In this document: positions 36,501 to 44,853 of the stretch, in pieces | Position numbering within the stretch: position 1 is the stretch's first letter | Layout: each line of letters opens with the position of its first letter | Origin: Daphnia pulex | Taxonomy: Eukaryota > Arthropoda > Branchiopoda > Diplostraca > Daphniidae | Length of the DNA stretch: 64,000 nt | Direction: 5' to 3' | Assembly (NCBI RefSeq): GCF_021134715.1 | Contig: NC_060018.1 | Coordinates: 11,425,501 to 11,489,500, forward strand | Notes under the pieces: model-generated | What the model saw: only the letters and a program-made list of their open reading frames with translations | What the model was told of the DNA's origin: nothing | Database searches by the model: none | Translations under genes and position numbers: made by a program

Positions 36501-38534
36501 GCCAAACCTTACAAGATCAGGGTATACAAGAAAAAACTGACTGGAGTAAAGCCTGTGTCATATTTTCCGGAAAATCAATGATTCAACTAAAAAGTATAGT
36601 ATGCACTGAAAATTTGGATGCAATAAGATCCGCGCCAGGTTTTCAACAGCAAAAATAATAACTCTGCCCACTCACATTTCCGTTCATGGAAATAGACCGT
36701 CAGATGGCAGATATGAGAATATATCAAAGCTGTATATATGCGACGCCTACCCGCTTAATTAAATCAACTGAATATTCGACACAAAACACTGCCGTGGGGT
36801 ACGACGAATATTATGAATTTTTTCTGTACCGGTCCTACTGCGCTTAATGAATGATCTATTTTTTTAAATCTCAACGCCTATAGCTCTAGTGTGGGGGCAA
36901 TATTTAATGGATATACTGAGAGAGTATAAGAAAACCTTTTTGATTGTTATCAAAGTTCACATAGCGAGGAGAAATTTTAAAAAAAATGGCTGTATCCGTT
37001 CGATATAGGCAACAGGCCCAGCAAGGAGCAAGCCACCGCATTTATGGGTTCAGTAAGTTGGTAAATTGGTTTTGGGGAGCGACTCAATCATCGCCCCACG
37101 GGGGAGTATCAAAAAGTGGAGCAGCAGCAGAGAATTTCCTTCCGCTTTCAGCCGGAAGGTAAATAAAATCAAAAAGGGATCGAGCATGACAAGTACCATA
37201 TACCGCGGAGTTGTTTTAATAACATTTAGACGTGAAATCGATATAGACCCCCGAATACGATACACCATAGGTAATCTTATATAGGCCGTGAAATCTTCCT
37301 GCATATATCCGATGGCTTTTTTGTATGGGCTTGTATTTCTATTTCTATTTTTAGCCTAACTGCTATGTTCGCTGGGTGCAAGCCGGATATATATACAAAA
37401 ATCTGAAATGTCTTGGCGTATATGCAAAAGCTGATCGAAGACTGAAAATCCATTTAGAGCTCCCTTGGTAACCTAGGGTTGAAAATTCGATTCCATTTCT
37501 CTATAGTGTATATATAGTCATCCTCACCGTCATGTCTGCCGCTCGTCCCAATAGCTTCGTCAAGTTCAAACTCGGAGCAAATTGCATCATCTCTTGCGTA
37601 TACCCTATTCACCTTTTTGTCTATATGCGTACATACGCGTAAAAGAAGACTATTGTTCGCTCTGTTCTTATTCCCATCTGCTCTAAAAATGGATATTGCC
37701 TAAATCTTGGAAGAAAGTGGAAACAGAAAGCGTGTTTATTCCCCAGAGAGAAAAGAGTGTTTTGAAGCAGCTTTATGAAAGGAGAGAGTTGCACCTTACG
37801 CGAAAGGCACCCTATATACTGTATAGTGTTATATTTAGTCTGCTTATAACGACGTTTGCTGTTTATGTATAGTTTATGTCGACGTGGGTGTATAGCTCGA
37901 TGGCAAGATCAAATGTATGGCGTCATACTAACAAACATCAAAAGCGACGATCAATCTAAGGACGCAAAAAAGCGTATATAATTATTTAAATATGAAACAT
38001 TATATAGATATAGCCTAGCTAAGAATTTATTGACTGAGAAGTTAATGTTCAGTTAATCTGGTATAAAATTAAATTGTTTTTTTCCTTTTACGAGACTAAT
38101 TTAAAAAAAAATGAAATATGAGCTGTATAACCGTAAGACCTGAACTAAAAAAACCGACAGTGCCACTTCAATATAAGAAGAAGGTTGAAAGAGATCTTAC
38201 GTGTTGTGTCGTATTTGATGCCGTTGAGTTCGTCGACGCAGGGCAGGAAGGACGTTGAACCGGCCACTGTCGTCGGCCAGCAACTGACTCCGTCCCAGGT
38301 GCTGTTGCAGAAGGAGGAGAGATTTTCAAATCTCGCCGGTGGGTAGGATTCGTGCAAGAAATTGAACAAACAGTCCAGTTCGTTCTCGTTAGTGATGTTG
38401 AGGGCCATCAACTCGTCCAAGCCCAGCGTTTTATCGACACTTTTATCTTCCCCAGCAACGTCCAACGACTGTCCCAGCCACACGCTTTTCGACGCCATCA
38501 TTGGATGGTGAAGGAAGTGATTTTCCCGATCCAT
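15570..38534 (-). CDS. DH44 (CRF-like) diuretic hormone receptor, class B GPCR
   Basis: Seven-helix receptor for CRF-like diuretic hormone, expected to signal through Gs/cAMP (family knowledge). Exons: 38534-38201, 35732-35525, 21061-20968, 20890-20797, 20253-20173, 18690-18611, 18157-18026 (or from 18154), 17317-17132, 16003-15813 and 15705-15570, total about 511 residues. The hormone-binding domain has six cysteines ([43 protein letters not shown]). Class B marks follow: [13 protein letters not shown] (TM2), [14 protein letters not shown] (TM3), [11 protein letters not shown] (TM4), [20 protein letters not shown] (TM5/loop), [15 protein letters not shown] (TM6) and [17 protein letters not shown] (TM7/helix 8). 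The TM5-TM6 loop closely follows insect DH44 receptors. No signal peptide is seen after the chosen ATG; an in-frame stop lies just upstream, so any signal peptide would need a different acceptor. A GTAAGA near the stop could be an alternative donor. The TM1-TM2 intron is 14.5 kb and houses a BEL/Pao element. Confidence 0.93.
21062..22024. other. DH44R-like intron, 3' part
   Basis: Intron sequence on the exon side of the retrotransposon. I see no gene or clear repeat. It ends in a T-rich tract at about 22010-22028 directly next to the element. Confidence 0.6.
22030..22514 (-). repeat. 3' LTR of element 1
   Basis: Same length (485 bp) and, as far as I can compare, same sequence as 31313-31797. 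It contains the last 70 bp of the gag-pol frame, including the stop at 22445. Confidence 0.95.
22445..29680 (-). CDS. BEL/Pao gag-pol polyprotein (element 1)
   Basis: Single open frame of 2411 residues. Approximate order: N-terminal region, charged coiled coil (about 165-225, [17 protein letters not shown]), long Ser/Thr/Pro/Ala-rich region with an 8-residue Pro repeat (about 495-590), and a DUF1759-type gag core ([18 protein letters not shown]). Next come a zinc knuckle [14 protein letters not shown] and a retropepsin with [16 protein letters not shown] has RVVFDLSAK and the catalytic [10 protein letters not shown], and RNase H has [18 protein letters not shown]. Integrase has H2C2 CHRCRR and the residues in [18 protein letters not shown] and [13 protein letters not shown]5641 closes the frame. 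All expected catalytic motifs are present. The N-terminal extension of roughly 750 residues before the gag core is much longer than in element 2 (about 230). The stop is within the LTR. Confidence 0.95.
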   Translation of the reverse strand: MAESLVPALTSIAEEEEAVSDHDAITDPARLKRFRTTSKMVHTNSGKNLLKSVRVGEDRDTVRAYRVIYVRDFDSLEQHHDRYVRCNAQNCSQDDLDGERDWIQAVIFDHQASLAVCDNYLAQTNPKPPSTVSRASSRHSSVSSRQARIHEAERKEREAQLKLQQEEDETRRREEEDAKIREAEDYKRKVESERRQREIRDEIDLQRLSGAIMRQQLNDITVDEQAATTRASSIVSGLSGVSSHPSIPNNSTIFAQTPAAPTQASTMTITAPISRTMATPRTQPSTVVISTAAQTQAMTTPLVGSVARMPTPTRLFSQPAATVPSTPKPTLFGRLLQAITPGTLTRSASVPHIPLNTTASNVIVTTSITNPMFSTPSFTRAQPVTTSQPMSTASNVVTPPTSFFQAPIPTVPPTTTSANAPIPTSVVPQAPTSTVPSFAPPTSTSVAAPVSTSSAYPFTPVTTATMHVPTTSNATHVPVSVPLSPVSSASASSWFSSWRNVGQPNLFGPRQPAQPPSAPSAQPPSAPSAQPPSAPPAQPPSAPPAQPPSAPPAQPPSAPPAQPPSAPPAQPPSAPPAQPPSAPPVQPPFAPPTQPPSFPPASSASHAWPPNPPPTTSIQMDTVPTSSIPTSATQVTSAPPYSTSHVPVSLGPSYGPGLSAYNPIVSTAPFEMGSIYGPATKAAPPTSSSYTPSTSLGHVPTFFPRASAPPFVPTSLTFASGFPGPSAPPPITDNPHGVYTPDAWIHGLSAVHAPPGRSSIKPPRMKAPSFDGDPRNWPMFIQMFKVFVHDAVSSDAERIAHLHDALTPSIRKDIGGALLNPGLYQHALNELQKRYGNPQIVSQACTESILKLRPFKDNDFNALRSFSADLHSVVATLRLGGYGMELYSHATLSQLVAKLPPALKSRWGEKSWAMQPALASIEDLDQWLDGVAMAEKSIRASSVESSHQRPVKPTEEKRRTHKPNVFNITSTTPAKTDAEDKRPRCLGCNSTHQHRLKDCRKFKDLPVEKRAKIVKDSNLCLRCLGSGHIGKECTKPERCTKPECDGTHHSLLHGAPRLFPKRTDPKPPTPATFSGSIASRSSGSRILLPIVPIILKTDGKEFPLYALLDSGSEISVIKGETANLLNLHGRVERVATRTVNGETKSVDRKIVNFSVSSTDGRFSFDISDVHVMETFELNKRSINLASLSKQWPHLVHVPVYPTTQEDVAILIGHDHPAAIEIFETRKDPFDQRAPRAYLTAFGWCIGGPSGRLDNGASNCYHSSTAERDCDVMLHQFIEADTFGTKPNVTKPIGAEEKRAWEILNSTTRHTGERYEVGLLWKADDSVVPNNFFSTQRRFTNLEGKFAKNEELAETYRAVINTYVNLKHARKLSKEEIDSGPDGRTWYCSHHPVFNPNKPGKCRVVFDLSAKYKGVCLNDVLLKGPDLLTNLIGILLRFRQHAVPIVADVEKMFHQVRVRPSDGPAFRFIWRDPGDTKPPDIYQMDVHLFGAVSSPAVCANALQQAVKDSKDAESLLPQITRHFYVDNWLASFPSAAEAISTAHRLTEALKVGGFPLTQWATSNEAVRKSLPGIQQEGASINMDLDADPIERTLGLVWDFRRDVFVLGAKADPGGRTKRDLLKSIFSIFDPLGFLAPIVFQAKVLMQDIWRHKFDWDDELSQDLIDRWIRWAETLPSLSGLVLERCIAPSREDIVATELHVFGDASELGFGAVAYIRFLFSDGSASVRFIISKARVAPLKFLTIPRLELNAAVLAARLGAQVRTELDIVFDQILYWTDSTTVLSWITSRNCRFNNYVGNRVGEIFESSTPAQWNYVPSASNPADDASRGLDPSEFTVDHRWFSGPPFLQGLHEWPKLKVLPPVEASDPEIRETSWVGLVQRESDAIDLLIERKSRPLIIFNTVAYIYRFIRNARQKDRNQRSIGQLSVEEIEVGKAFILRRMQSNAFQQEVNDLRAGHQIEEISKIVKLTPYFDHHGLMCVGGRLEKAPLPIDVRHPIILPRSERMTELILFKLHRDRGHLSASQLHHEARQQYWIPKGRIAAQRAYHQCHRCRRINAKARNPFMAALPASRLKIGYPAFTHTGVDYFGPIEVLIFRRTIKRWGVLFTCQTSRCVHLEMAYSMDTSSFIAALERFQNRRGVPASYHSDNGTNFVGAQRELAECLQNLNQHAIQRHLSRQPSKWVFNPPAAPHFGGSWERMVRAAKIALQAVLGNQRLTDEILLTALTLVENILNSRKLTPMSEDATDPECLTPNHLLLGRATPNLPPDVFTKDDLNAKQRWRISQAVADQFWHRWMKEVLPSLTEREKWYREGPNLEVGDIVVIIDPATPRGSWPTGRILQTFPGDDGVVRSATVQTKGTERHRPAHHLFPLESVRIREGALRMTKRRAGDVGVPEPAKSVRFNLDLATQREG
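27900..28148 (-). repeat. 24-bp tandem repeat in gag N-terminal region
   Basis: About ten copies of a 24-bp unit encode repeats of the type AQPPSAPP. The units are nearly identical at the DNA level, so the array is young and likely variable in copy number. It lengthens a flexible proline-rich part of the gag precursor without breaking the frame. Confidence 0.9.
29768..30484 (-). CDS. ORFx of element 1, accessory frame upstream of gag
   Basis: Frame open from 30484 to the stop at 29768, in the same orientation as gag-pol and 88 bp before it. I do not recognise the protein. It starts with a basic stretch ([15 protein letters not shown]), then an alanine/glutamate-rich helix-like segment, a proline-rich acidic part ([20 protein letters not shown]) and a basic C-terminus ([10 protein letters not shown], then [15 protein letters not shown]). 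The same motifs in the same order occur in ORFx of the second element at 62.8-63.6 kb. There is no in-frame ATG anywhere in the open frame. TTCAG followed by CTCCACCATTCC near 30390 may be a splice acceptor joining it to an upstream leader. Function unknown; a nucleic-acid-binding or gag-accessory role is only a guess. Confidence 0.65.
   Translation of the reverse strand, partial: SSFTVSQANHPPWSASSSCIDVSFISRAQLFSSTIPRKFNSDEKKKKDNLTKGKKKNTKTLLAAREAAIAYFARVDAAAADEAAAIEAAAAEAAAIEVVDVDVEEPADDAAAALVIGIADQHSRPRLPDFVPPPTSRRVVYRPYDRWPSPEEPPTPPGEPESEEEDFIPNLSDCEVRSEVGPSSDDEAPEPTSPPPPTPPSPPRRVVQIRNTKTNKTRCVGLDQLFRPESQDKIVRRK
30505..30713 (-). repeat. Hairpin array in leader of element 1
   Basis: At least four related units: 30505-30534, about 30589-30621, 30635-30667 and 30683-30713, with a weaker one near 30546-30575. 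On the + strand each starts like CAGTTGAC or GAGCTGGC and ends like GGACAAACTG or GGACAAGCTG, so outer arms can pair. An inner GCC/GGC-type stem closes a short loop in some copies (GCCCGAAAGGC). The units resemble those in the leader of element 2. Confidence 0.65.
30714..31292 (-). other. Leader of element 1 between primer site and hairpins
   Basis: No supported gene; several frames are open but none looks like protein. A direct repeat occurs at about 30895-30923 and 30949-30977 (CGGACGATCTG, then CGAGATCGACCAATGA). Packaging or translation signals would be expected in this interval. Confidence 0.5.
31293..31310 (-). other. Primer binding site, tRNA-Gly type
   Basis: Two bases inside the 5' LTR, the + strand reads TTCCCGGTCGATGCACCA, which is what the 3' end of a glycine tRNA (GCC anticodon type) with its CCA looks like. 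The element's RNA would carry the complement and use that tRNA to prime reverse transcription. The match is to the family as I know it, not to a tRNA from this genome. Confidence 0.75.
31313..31797 (-). repeat. 5' LTR of element 1
   Basis: Matches 22030-22514; followed on the genomic + side by the TTTAG duplication at 31798-31802. It should contain the promoter for the element's RNA. Confidence 0.95.
31803..35524. other. DH44R-like intron, 5' part
   Basis: Long AT-rich intron sequence with poly-T runs (about 34280-34510) and a short CAG-type repeat near 33520. I see no exon that fits the receptor and no other gene. Confidence 0.55.
35733..38200. other. DH44R-like intron between hormone-domain exons
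   Basis: A 2.5-kb intron that separates the two hormone-binding-domain exons, in phase 1. Many TATATA stretches; no coding sequence seen. Confidence 0.6.
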
Positions 38535-39622
38535 ATTGTATCGTCCAAGTTACAGCAGCTGATATGTCCAAGTGGCAAAAACGGAACGATCGATATCGGG
38601 TCTGATTAATAGCCAAATGCCAAAGATTCAACTATACATTAATTGGGAAAGCATCGCTTCGGAGAACCCATTGCGCTATCGTTGTCTAGAATCAACTCCT
38701 TGATTGTCGTTTTTCCCACTTGCTCGGTAGATACAATATTTTTTTTCACCTTCACCTATTCACAAATAATGAGAAATCCGATAGAAATGATTAAATAGAA
38801 TACTATTGTAATTAGAGCATGCAGGACATGAGATGTAGCATCATACTTCTTGGGTTCATTCGGGTTCATCGAAAAGAAAGAAAAACAAAACAAAAAGTCA
38901 AAAACAAAAAAAAAGATGCGACCAGGAAGTAGGAAAAATGAAATAGTAACCAGCAAGCAATCCTTTGGTTTTATAACATATTTTATGATCTAATAGGAAT
39001 ATAAGGTATGAAGTACCCTTCGGATGGAATTAATAAATATTGAAGCGAGCGGGGTATATTTATTCTAGGAAGGCGCTCTCAGTCACTAACGATAACACGC
39101 AAACACGCCGGATGAACAATAATACGTACATAGTGTAGAGGAGGAGTGTGCTTTTTGTTGAGTTTCACTCAGGAAACGCTCGTCATTTTAACGATGAGTC
39201 GTCGACTGAGGCGGTCGTGCAACTGTTATAGCCCCTACGAAGATGCCAACCTATGAGCCTCCTCTTCCTTTCTTCGGAGTGTGCGCACTTCTCTATAGCA
39301 TCGTAACATTTTTACATCACGTAGGTGAATCGCAAACCCACACTGAGTTTATGTTCCCTGATAAATAAAAAAAAAATTTTATGTTTATTTTCCAATATTT
39401 TGGAAAAGATTAGTAAATAAAAACAAAACGATTGGGTGATTTGCATTGATTCTATTCATATTTATATATAAGATTTAACCCATGTTCACCACTTTTGCGC
39501 AATTACAAAATTATTATATTTAACAGTGTTATGTGATCATCACACATTTTCTAACTTCTCTGTCCGATTTTCAAACAAGAACAGTCTTGAAGAAGCAATG
39601 ACGTAGCTAAATAGTTGAACTG
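38535..39622. other. Interval between ATPase 3' end and DH44R-like start
   Basis: Both neighbours are on the minus strand, so this should hold the receptor promoter and 5' UTR and the ATPase 3' UTR. No coding sequence seen. Confidence 0.5.
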
Positions 39623-42600
39623 TTAATAATAAAGTTCTCGTGAGCACCAGCCGTCGGGGAATTTTCGAATCCATGCCTTCCTTGCTTCTTCGTAAAGGAA
39701 ATTTAAGATAGAGAAGGGAATCGCCGGAAGCCACCAAGTAATACTGGAAAACAAAATCAATAATAATGAATCAAAAACAGATTTCTGGCTAGATAATAAT
39801 TATTAGGTGCATAAAATTTGGATCCTAAACCCTTATATAAATTTTTAGCAATTTTTAGACATTTATTTGAAAAATAGTTCAGACTCAGACCCAATGGTTA
39901 AGGGCTATCATTTTTAGCGAGCTTACCGGATTGGGCGGAGCTGAATGACGGTATTCAAGCCGGGTGTGTAGATGAAAAAACACGTCAACAATGTTTCAAA
40001 GAAAAGGGCAAAATTCATCAATTTGTTTCTGGCAAGGAAAAAATTTGATTATAATAATTATATTAATATCTGTAGAAAATTTTTGAAATTCTTACTCAAA
40101 GCCATGTTTGAAAGTGGATAGCCTTCTCGTTTTCCTGGTCAGAAGGGAACTCCATTGTTGAACCACCACGTTTGCAAACTGTGGAAACGATGAAATAAGA
40201 ATTTCAAATACAAAAAATGTTATCAGAATTTACAAATACTAACATAGGCAGCGTAGCAAGTTTTCTCTAGTTCTTTCCGGGCGTTGTAGGTCTGCGCACA
40301 AAAAAACAAAACAAAAAACAATAAAATAAACGAGCAAAATAAATATTTAAAAAATGGACGAAGATATCACGTACGTATATATGTCGAATGTTGACATCAA
40401 TAAGCAATTGTAACCTACCCATTCTTGGCCGTATGAATCTTTAAGGTCGTTTATGGCTTTAGAGTCCCATTCAGCTCGCATGCCTAATAGATCGTAGGGT
40501 CTGAAACCGTTCTCTCCAAGGATGACGAACATGGCAAAGAAGCAACCAAAGCTCTCCAAAACTCCCGTATGCCAGAAAGCAATTTCTAATAACCTGTTTT
40601 TATCATTAAGAACAAATTGTAATTCATCGAACAGTTATATATCAAATAACAAGCCTAAATTAAGGACTGTTTTTTTGTTTTAATTTTTTTATAGAAATGA
40701 TTATTTCTACTCACTTATTGTCGACAAGTTTGTCAGTGAACATATTCCTGGGTTTACGTTTCATGATGTCACTTTCTGGTCGCTCGTATGAGAATGAAAT
40801 AGCGGGAAACTAATGAGAAATAGCCAATTACTAGTTTGAAATTTGAATTCACTGCAATTCAACAAGAAGATATTTCCGTTTACCAAGTCAGAGCCGAGAT
40901 CGATACACAAAATTGGAATGGCGCCAAGCATCAGAGGCATATTAACTAAAAAAAAAAAATTAAACAATTATAACGGTGGCGTTAATTATACAGCAATAAA
41001 TAACTGTTGGTGGCGCGCAATCTTACCGACAATAAATACCACGAAGGGGGCAGCCTCCGGGATTTTAGTAACCATGGTGTAAGCTATAATAAAGTAATGA
41101 CGTCAATCACTAAACATTGCACGATTGAGAAATGATGAGACAAAGACACACCAATTGATTTTTTGAGATTGTCGAATACCAAACGGCCCTGTTCAACACC
41201 CGTAACAATGGAGGCAAAGTTGTCGTCGAGAAGAATCATGTCGGCCGCCTGTTTCGAGACGTCAGAGCCTGTGATGCCCATGGCAATACCTGAATCATTG
41301 TGGCAAAATTTGAGTGTGATTATCCGTTTAAATTGTTTTCTTCATTCAGACAAACCGATATCAGCTTTTTTCAATGCCGGCGAATCGTTAACACCGTCTC
41401 CGGTGACGGCCACAATGGATCCAAGACGCTGGAAACCTTCTACGATGATGAGTTTCTGTTGAGGCGATGTCCGGGCGAAGACGATTTCCGAATAATGTCT
41501 GATAAATGATACAATTTATTTATTATTAAAGATACGGTACATTTAAAGATACGAAATAAATAATATACCTTAAAATGTTATCCAGTTGATCCTGGTCGAG
41601 TTCGTTGAGATCTGCTCCGTGAATGACGATGGCTTTGGCCATTCTAGGATCGAGATCCCGTTGAGGGATCTTTAATCGCTCGGCAATTTCTTCGATTGTT
41701 TCGTTGTCTATCAAATCAGATTTGTGGCATTAACATAGGGTTAGCACATTCGTACCGTAAAATAAAGATTTATTACTGGGTGAGATAATGCCGACCGATC
41801 TGGCAATCGCCTTTGCCGTGATGGGGTGATCACCGGTCACCATGACAACTCGAATTCCAGCCGAACGGCACAGACGGACGGCATCCGGTACAGCGGCTCG
41901 CGGAGGATCGATCATGGACATCAAGCCAACGAATCTCAAGTCTTTGATGGGGAAGTTGATATTGTCGATGTCAAATTTGAAACCGTCTGGGAAATCTGCC
42001 GCTGGCAATTGTAAATCGCAAAATCCTACAACAGCGTTCAATTAATTGGCATTCCTCGGTTGTTAATTTTGGTGACAACGGCTCACCGATCACACGCTCT
42101 CCCAGGCCTCCTAATTTTAAGTAAGCGTCGTCGATCTTTTTCTTCCATCCCTCATCCAGCGGAACTTCTTTGCCATCCACCAAAATGGTTGAGCACAAGG
42201 CGCTGATTCTTTCAGCGGCTCCTTTCATGACTAGGATGTAGTTTGAGGATTCAACTCCATTCAGTCGATGAACAGACACCTAACATTATCACGAAGAAGA
42301 AAAAAATTGACATAAATCATCGGCGCATTCCCATTCCTAATTTCCTACCCATAATCAGTGGTTTGAGTTTACCTGATACTTGTTGGTGGAGTTGAAGGGG
42401 ATTTCACAAGCTGTTGGGAATTCTTTGCGATATTCGGCAACGTTACCGTCGACCTGTTCCATACACTTGAGAATGGCTTGCTCAGAAGCGTCTCCTTTGA
42501 CGTCTCTGAAAAAATATTATAAGTTTCAGGCATTCCACTTTCGGACAGAACATTGATTATTTGTTATACATATACCTTTTTGAAATAGGTCTGTCTTCCT

Positions 42601-44853
42601 GTCCAGGAACAAACTCGGCTCGACTGCATAGTTTGCCTACCTGGCTGAGTTCCTTCCAGCCAGACGCGGTATTGTCAAACACCACATCACCTGAGTACGA
42701 TTAGCGTTTAGATTTCTCCAAAATGGTTATGAACCCAAGTCAAGGAATCGTATGGAAGCTTGAAAGCTTACTGCTTTGGGATTCACTGGTATCCATCTGT
42801 CGAATAACGTCGTCAAACCAGACGTGAGCCACGGTCATGCGGTTCTGCGTTAGTGTGCCCGTCTTGTCGGAGCAGATGGTCGAAGTAGAGCCGAGTGTTT
42901 CCACGGCTTCAAGATTCTTGACTAAGCAATTCCTCCTGGCCATCCTTTTGGCCGTCAATGTGAGAAGAATCTGCGCTCAATAATTTAAAGAGTAATCGAT
43001 TCAATTGAGTCATTTCGAAAATACTATACTATATGAAAAAATCACAAAATTATTACCGCGACGGTTGGAACCAGTCCTTGTGGGACGTATGCCATGACGA
43101 TTCCAATCAGAAAAATGACTGGGCAATAAAAGGAAACACAGTCGTAAAAACACTCGCGCTTTGTAAAAAAAAAAGAGTAACAAAATCAATGTTTAAGTAA
43201 GTAGCTCACTTGAGTTAATCCAGCTGTATCCAAGGACCTGTAAGTGCAACAAAGTGAGATAAATTAGAGAAAAATCTGTAGGTTGTTTGGTAGTTTTTTT
43301 TTAAATGTACCATGGCGACAATGAAGATGATGGAGCCAGTAGTAATAGCGATCATAGAAACCAGGCGAATAAAGCCTTGAATTTCACGGGCCATAGGAGT
43401 CGGTCCGGCATCGACACCAGATGTTAGCGAAGCAATACGACCCATGACGGTGTTGTCTCCGACCCTGATGATTATCCCTCGGGCCACACCTTGAGATTTT
43501 GGCAATCAAACTTGAATGAAACTACCGCGACGAAACGTATTATATACACAAGGTGGGAAAATGTCAAAAGAAACCTTCGACAGCGTTAGATGAAAAGAAG
43601 GCCAGATTTTTGGTCTCCAGCGGATTGTTGTGAGTGCACTCGGCCGATCGGGCTTGCGGCTCTGATTCACCGGTCAACGAAGAGTTGTCCACCTTGAAAT
43701 TGCTGCACGAGAGGATGAGAATGTCGGCTGGCAGGCGGTCTCCGAATTTCACGTCGATAAGGTCTCCCACTACCAGATCTTCAACTTTCATCGTTACCTT
43801 CTTTCCGTCTCTTGTAGCTTCAGCGAACTGCAAATCATTGAATTCATAACTAAACTTTGATACAATAATAAATCACGTTTACCTGTGGAATCATGCCTTT
43901 GAAGGAATCCATAATGTTGCTGCTCTGCCTTTCTTGATAATAAGCGAAAATGGTGGTTCCGATAACCAATATGATCAAAATGATCGATAACCACAACTGA
44001 AAACAAGAAAAAACAAACAAAAAAAAAAAAAAAAAGTTAGTCGCATTCACAAATTACAACGCATACCAACTAAAGCAGCACTCAAGTGTACGTTATCGTA
44101 AGACGGCTGATCCGAAGTGCTGTACTCCATGAAGAAAGCAGCCATGCAGAGGAAGGCGCCGAACAGGAGCAGAAGATGGAAACCACCAAACAGTTTGCCG
44201 AGAAACTTTTTCCATTCCGGTTCGCCTTTCATGGGTTTCAGAGCATTGGGTCCGTCTTGAAGTAACTTCTCTTGTGCGTACTGTTGCGACAATCCCTTTT
44301 TGATAATAAAAAAAAACACACGCCAGATTATGTTATTCGTATTTATATTTTATCGGTATCAGTTGATCGTTGGTGGATGTTGGGTAGTACCATACCTTGA
44401 CTGGATCTGTTTTAAACCTGGAGAACAAAGTTTGCAGGGGGATCTTGTGCTCATCCATTTCCAACTCCTGTTTCAAAGTCTTGAGCTTTTGATCACGGCT
44501 GTCATTACTCCACAAGCTCATCAGCGAGCTCTTCTTCTTCAGCGGTGTAAACGGCTTGGAGTTCAGAGCGCTGGCCGACAAGCCCGTAAAAGTGACGGTT
44601 GTCTGGCGTCCTTCCACCGCGCTATCGGGCTCATAGCTAGGGTTGACTTGGCCAACGGCCGCACACGGACCAGTCGAAAGTCTCCTGCTTTCAAGAGGGA
44701 AAAAAAAATTGTAAGTTTAAATTCCTTTTGTTTATGCCGGTTTATGCCACACCAGCGTATTGCAAATTCACTGAAATAACTCAAAATAAACGTTATAAAA
44801 TTCAGCAATTGAAAACACCGAAAAAGAAATCGAAATGTGAACCTTCTAAGCAT
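39623..44853 (-). CDS. Na+/K+-ATPase alpha-like P-type ATPase, divergent
   Basis: ATP-driven cation pump of the P2C group. Twenty-four exons give about 1070 residues: 44853-44843, 44684-44396, 44295-44071, 43996-43883, 43827-43575, 43489-43311, 43237-43210, 43118-43057, 42970-42772, 42690-42576, 42505-42373, 42279-42087, 42025-41777, 41707-41569, 41498-41356, 41289-41152, 41083-41027, 40945-40884, 40809-40715, 40593-40419, 40291-40244, 40178-40096, 40028-39927 and 39743-39623. Catalytic motifs are intact: [21 protein letters not shown] with the phosphorylated Asp, [21 protein letters not shown] and [12 protein letters not shown]. The C-terminus ends ELYY, like the ETYY of animal pumps. The cation site is altered: VPQGL for VPEGL in TM4, TKIPE for SNIPE in TM5, QWSSL for QWADL in TM8; TM6 keeps CIDLGSD. 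Ion specificity or stoichiometry may differ from the housekeeping pump. The 11-nt first coding exon is the least certain part. Confidence 0.92.
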
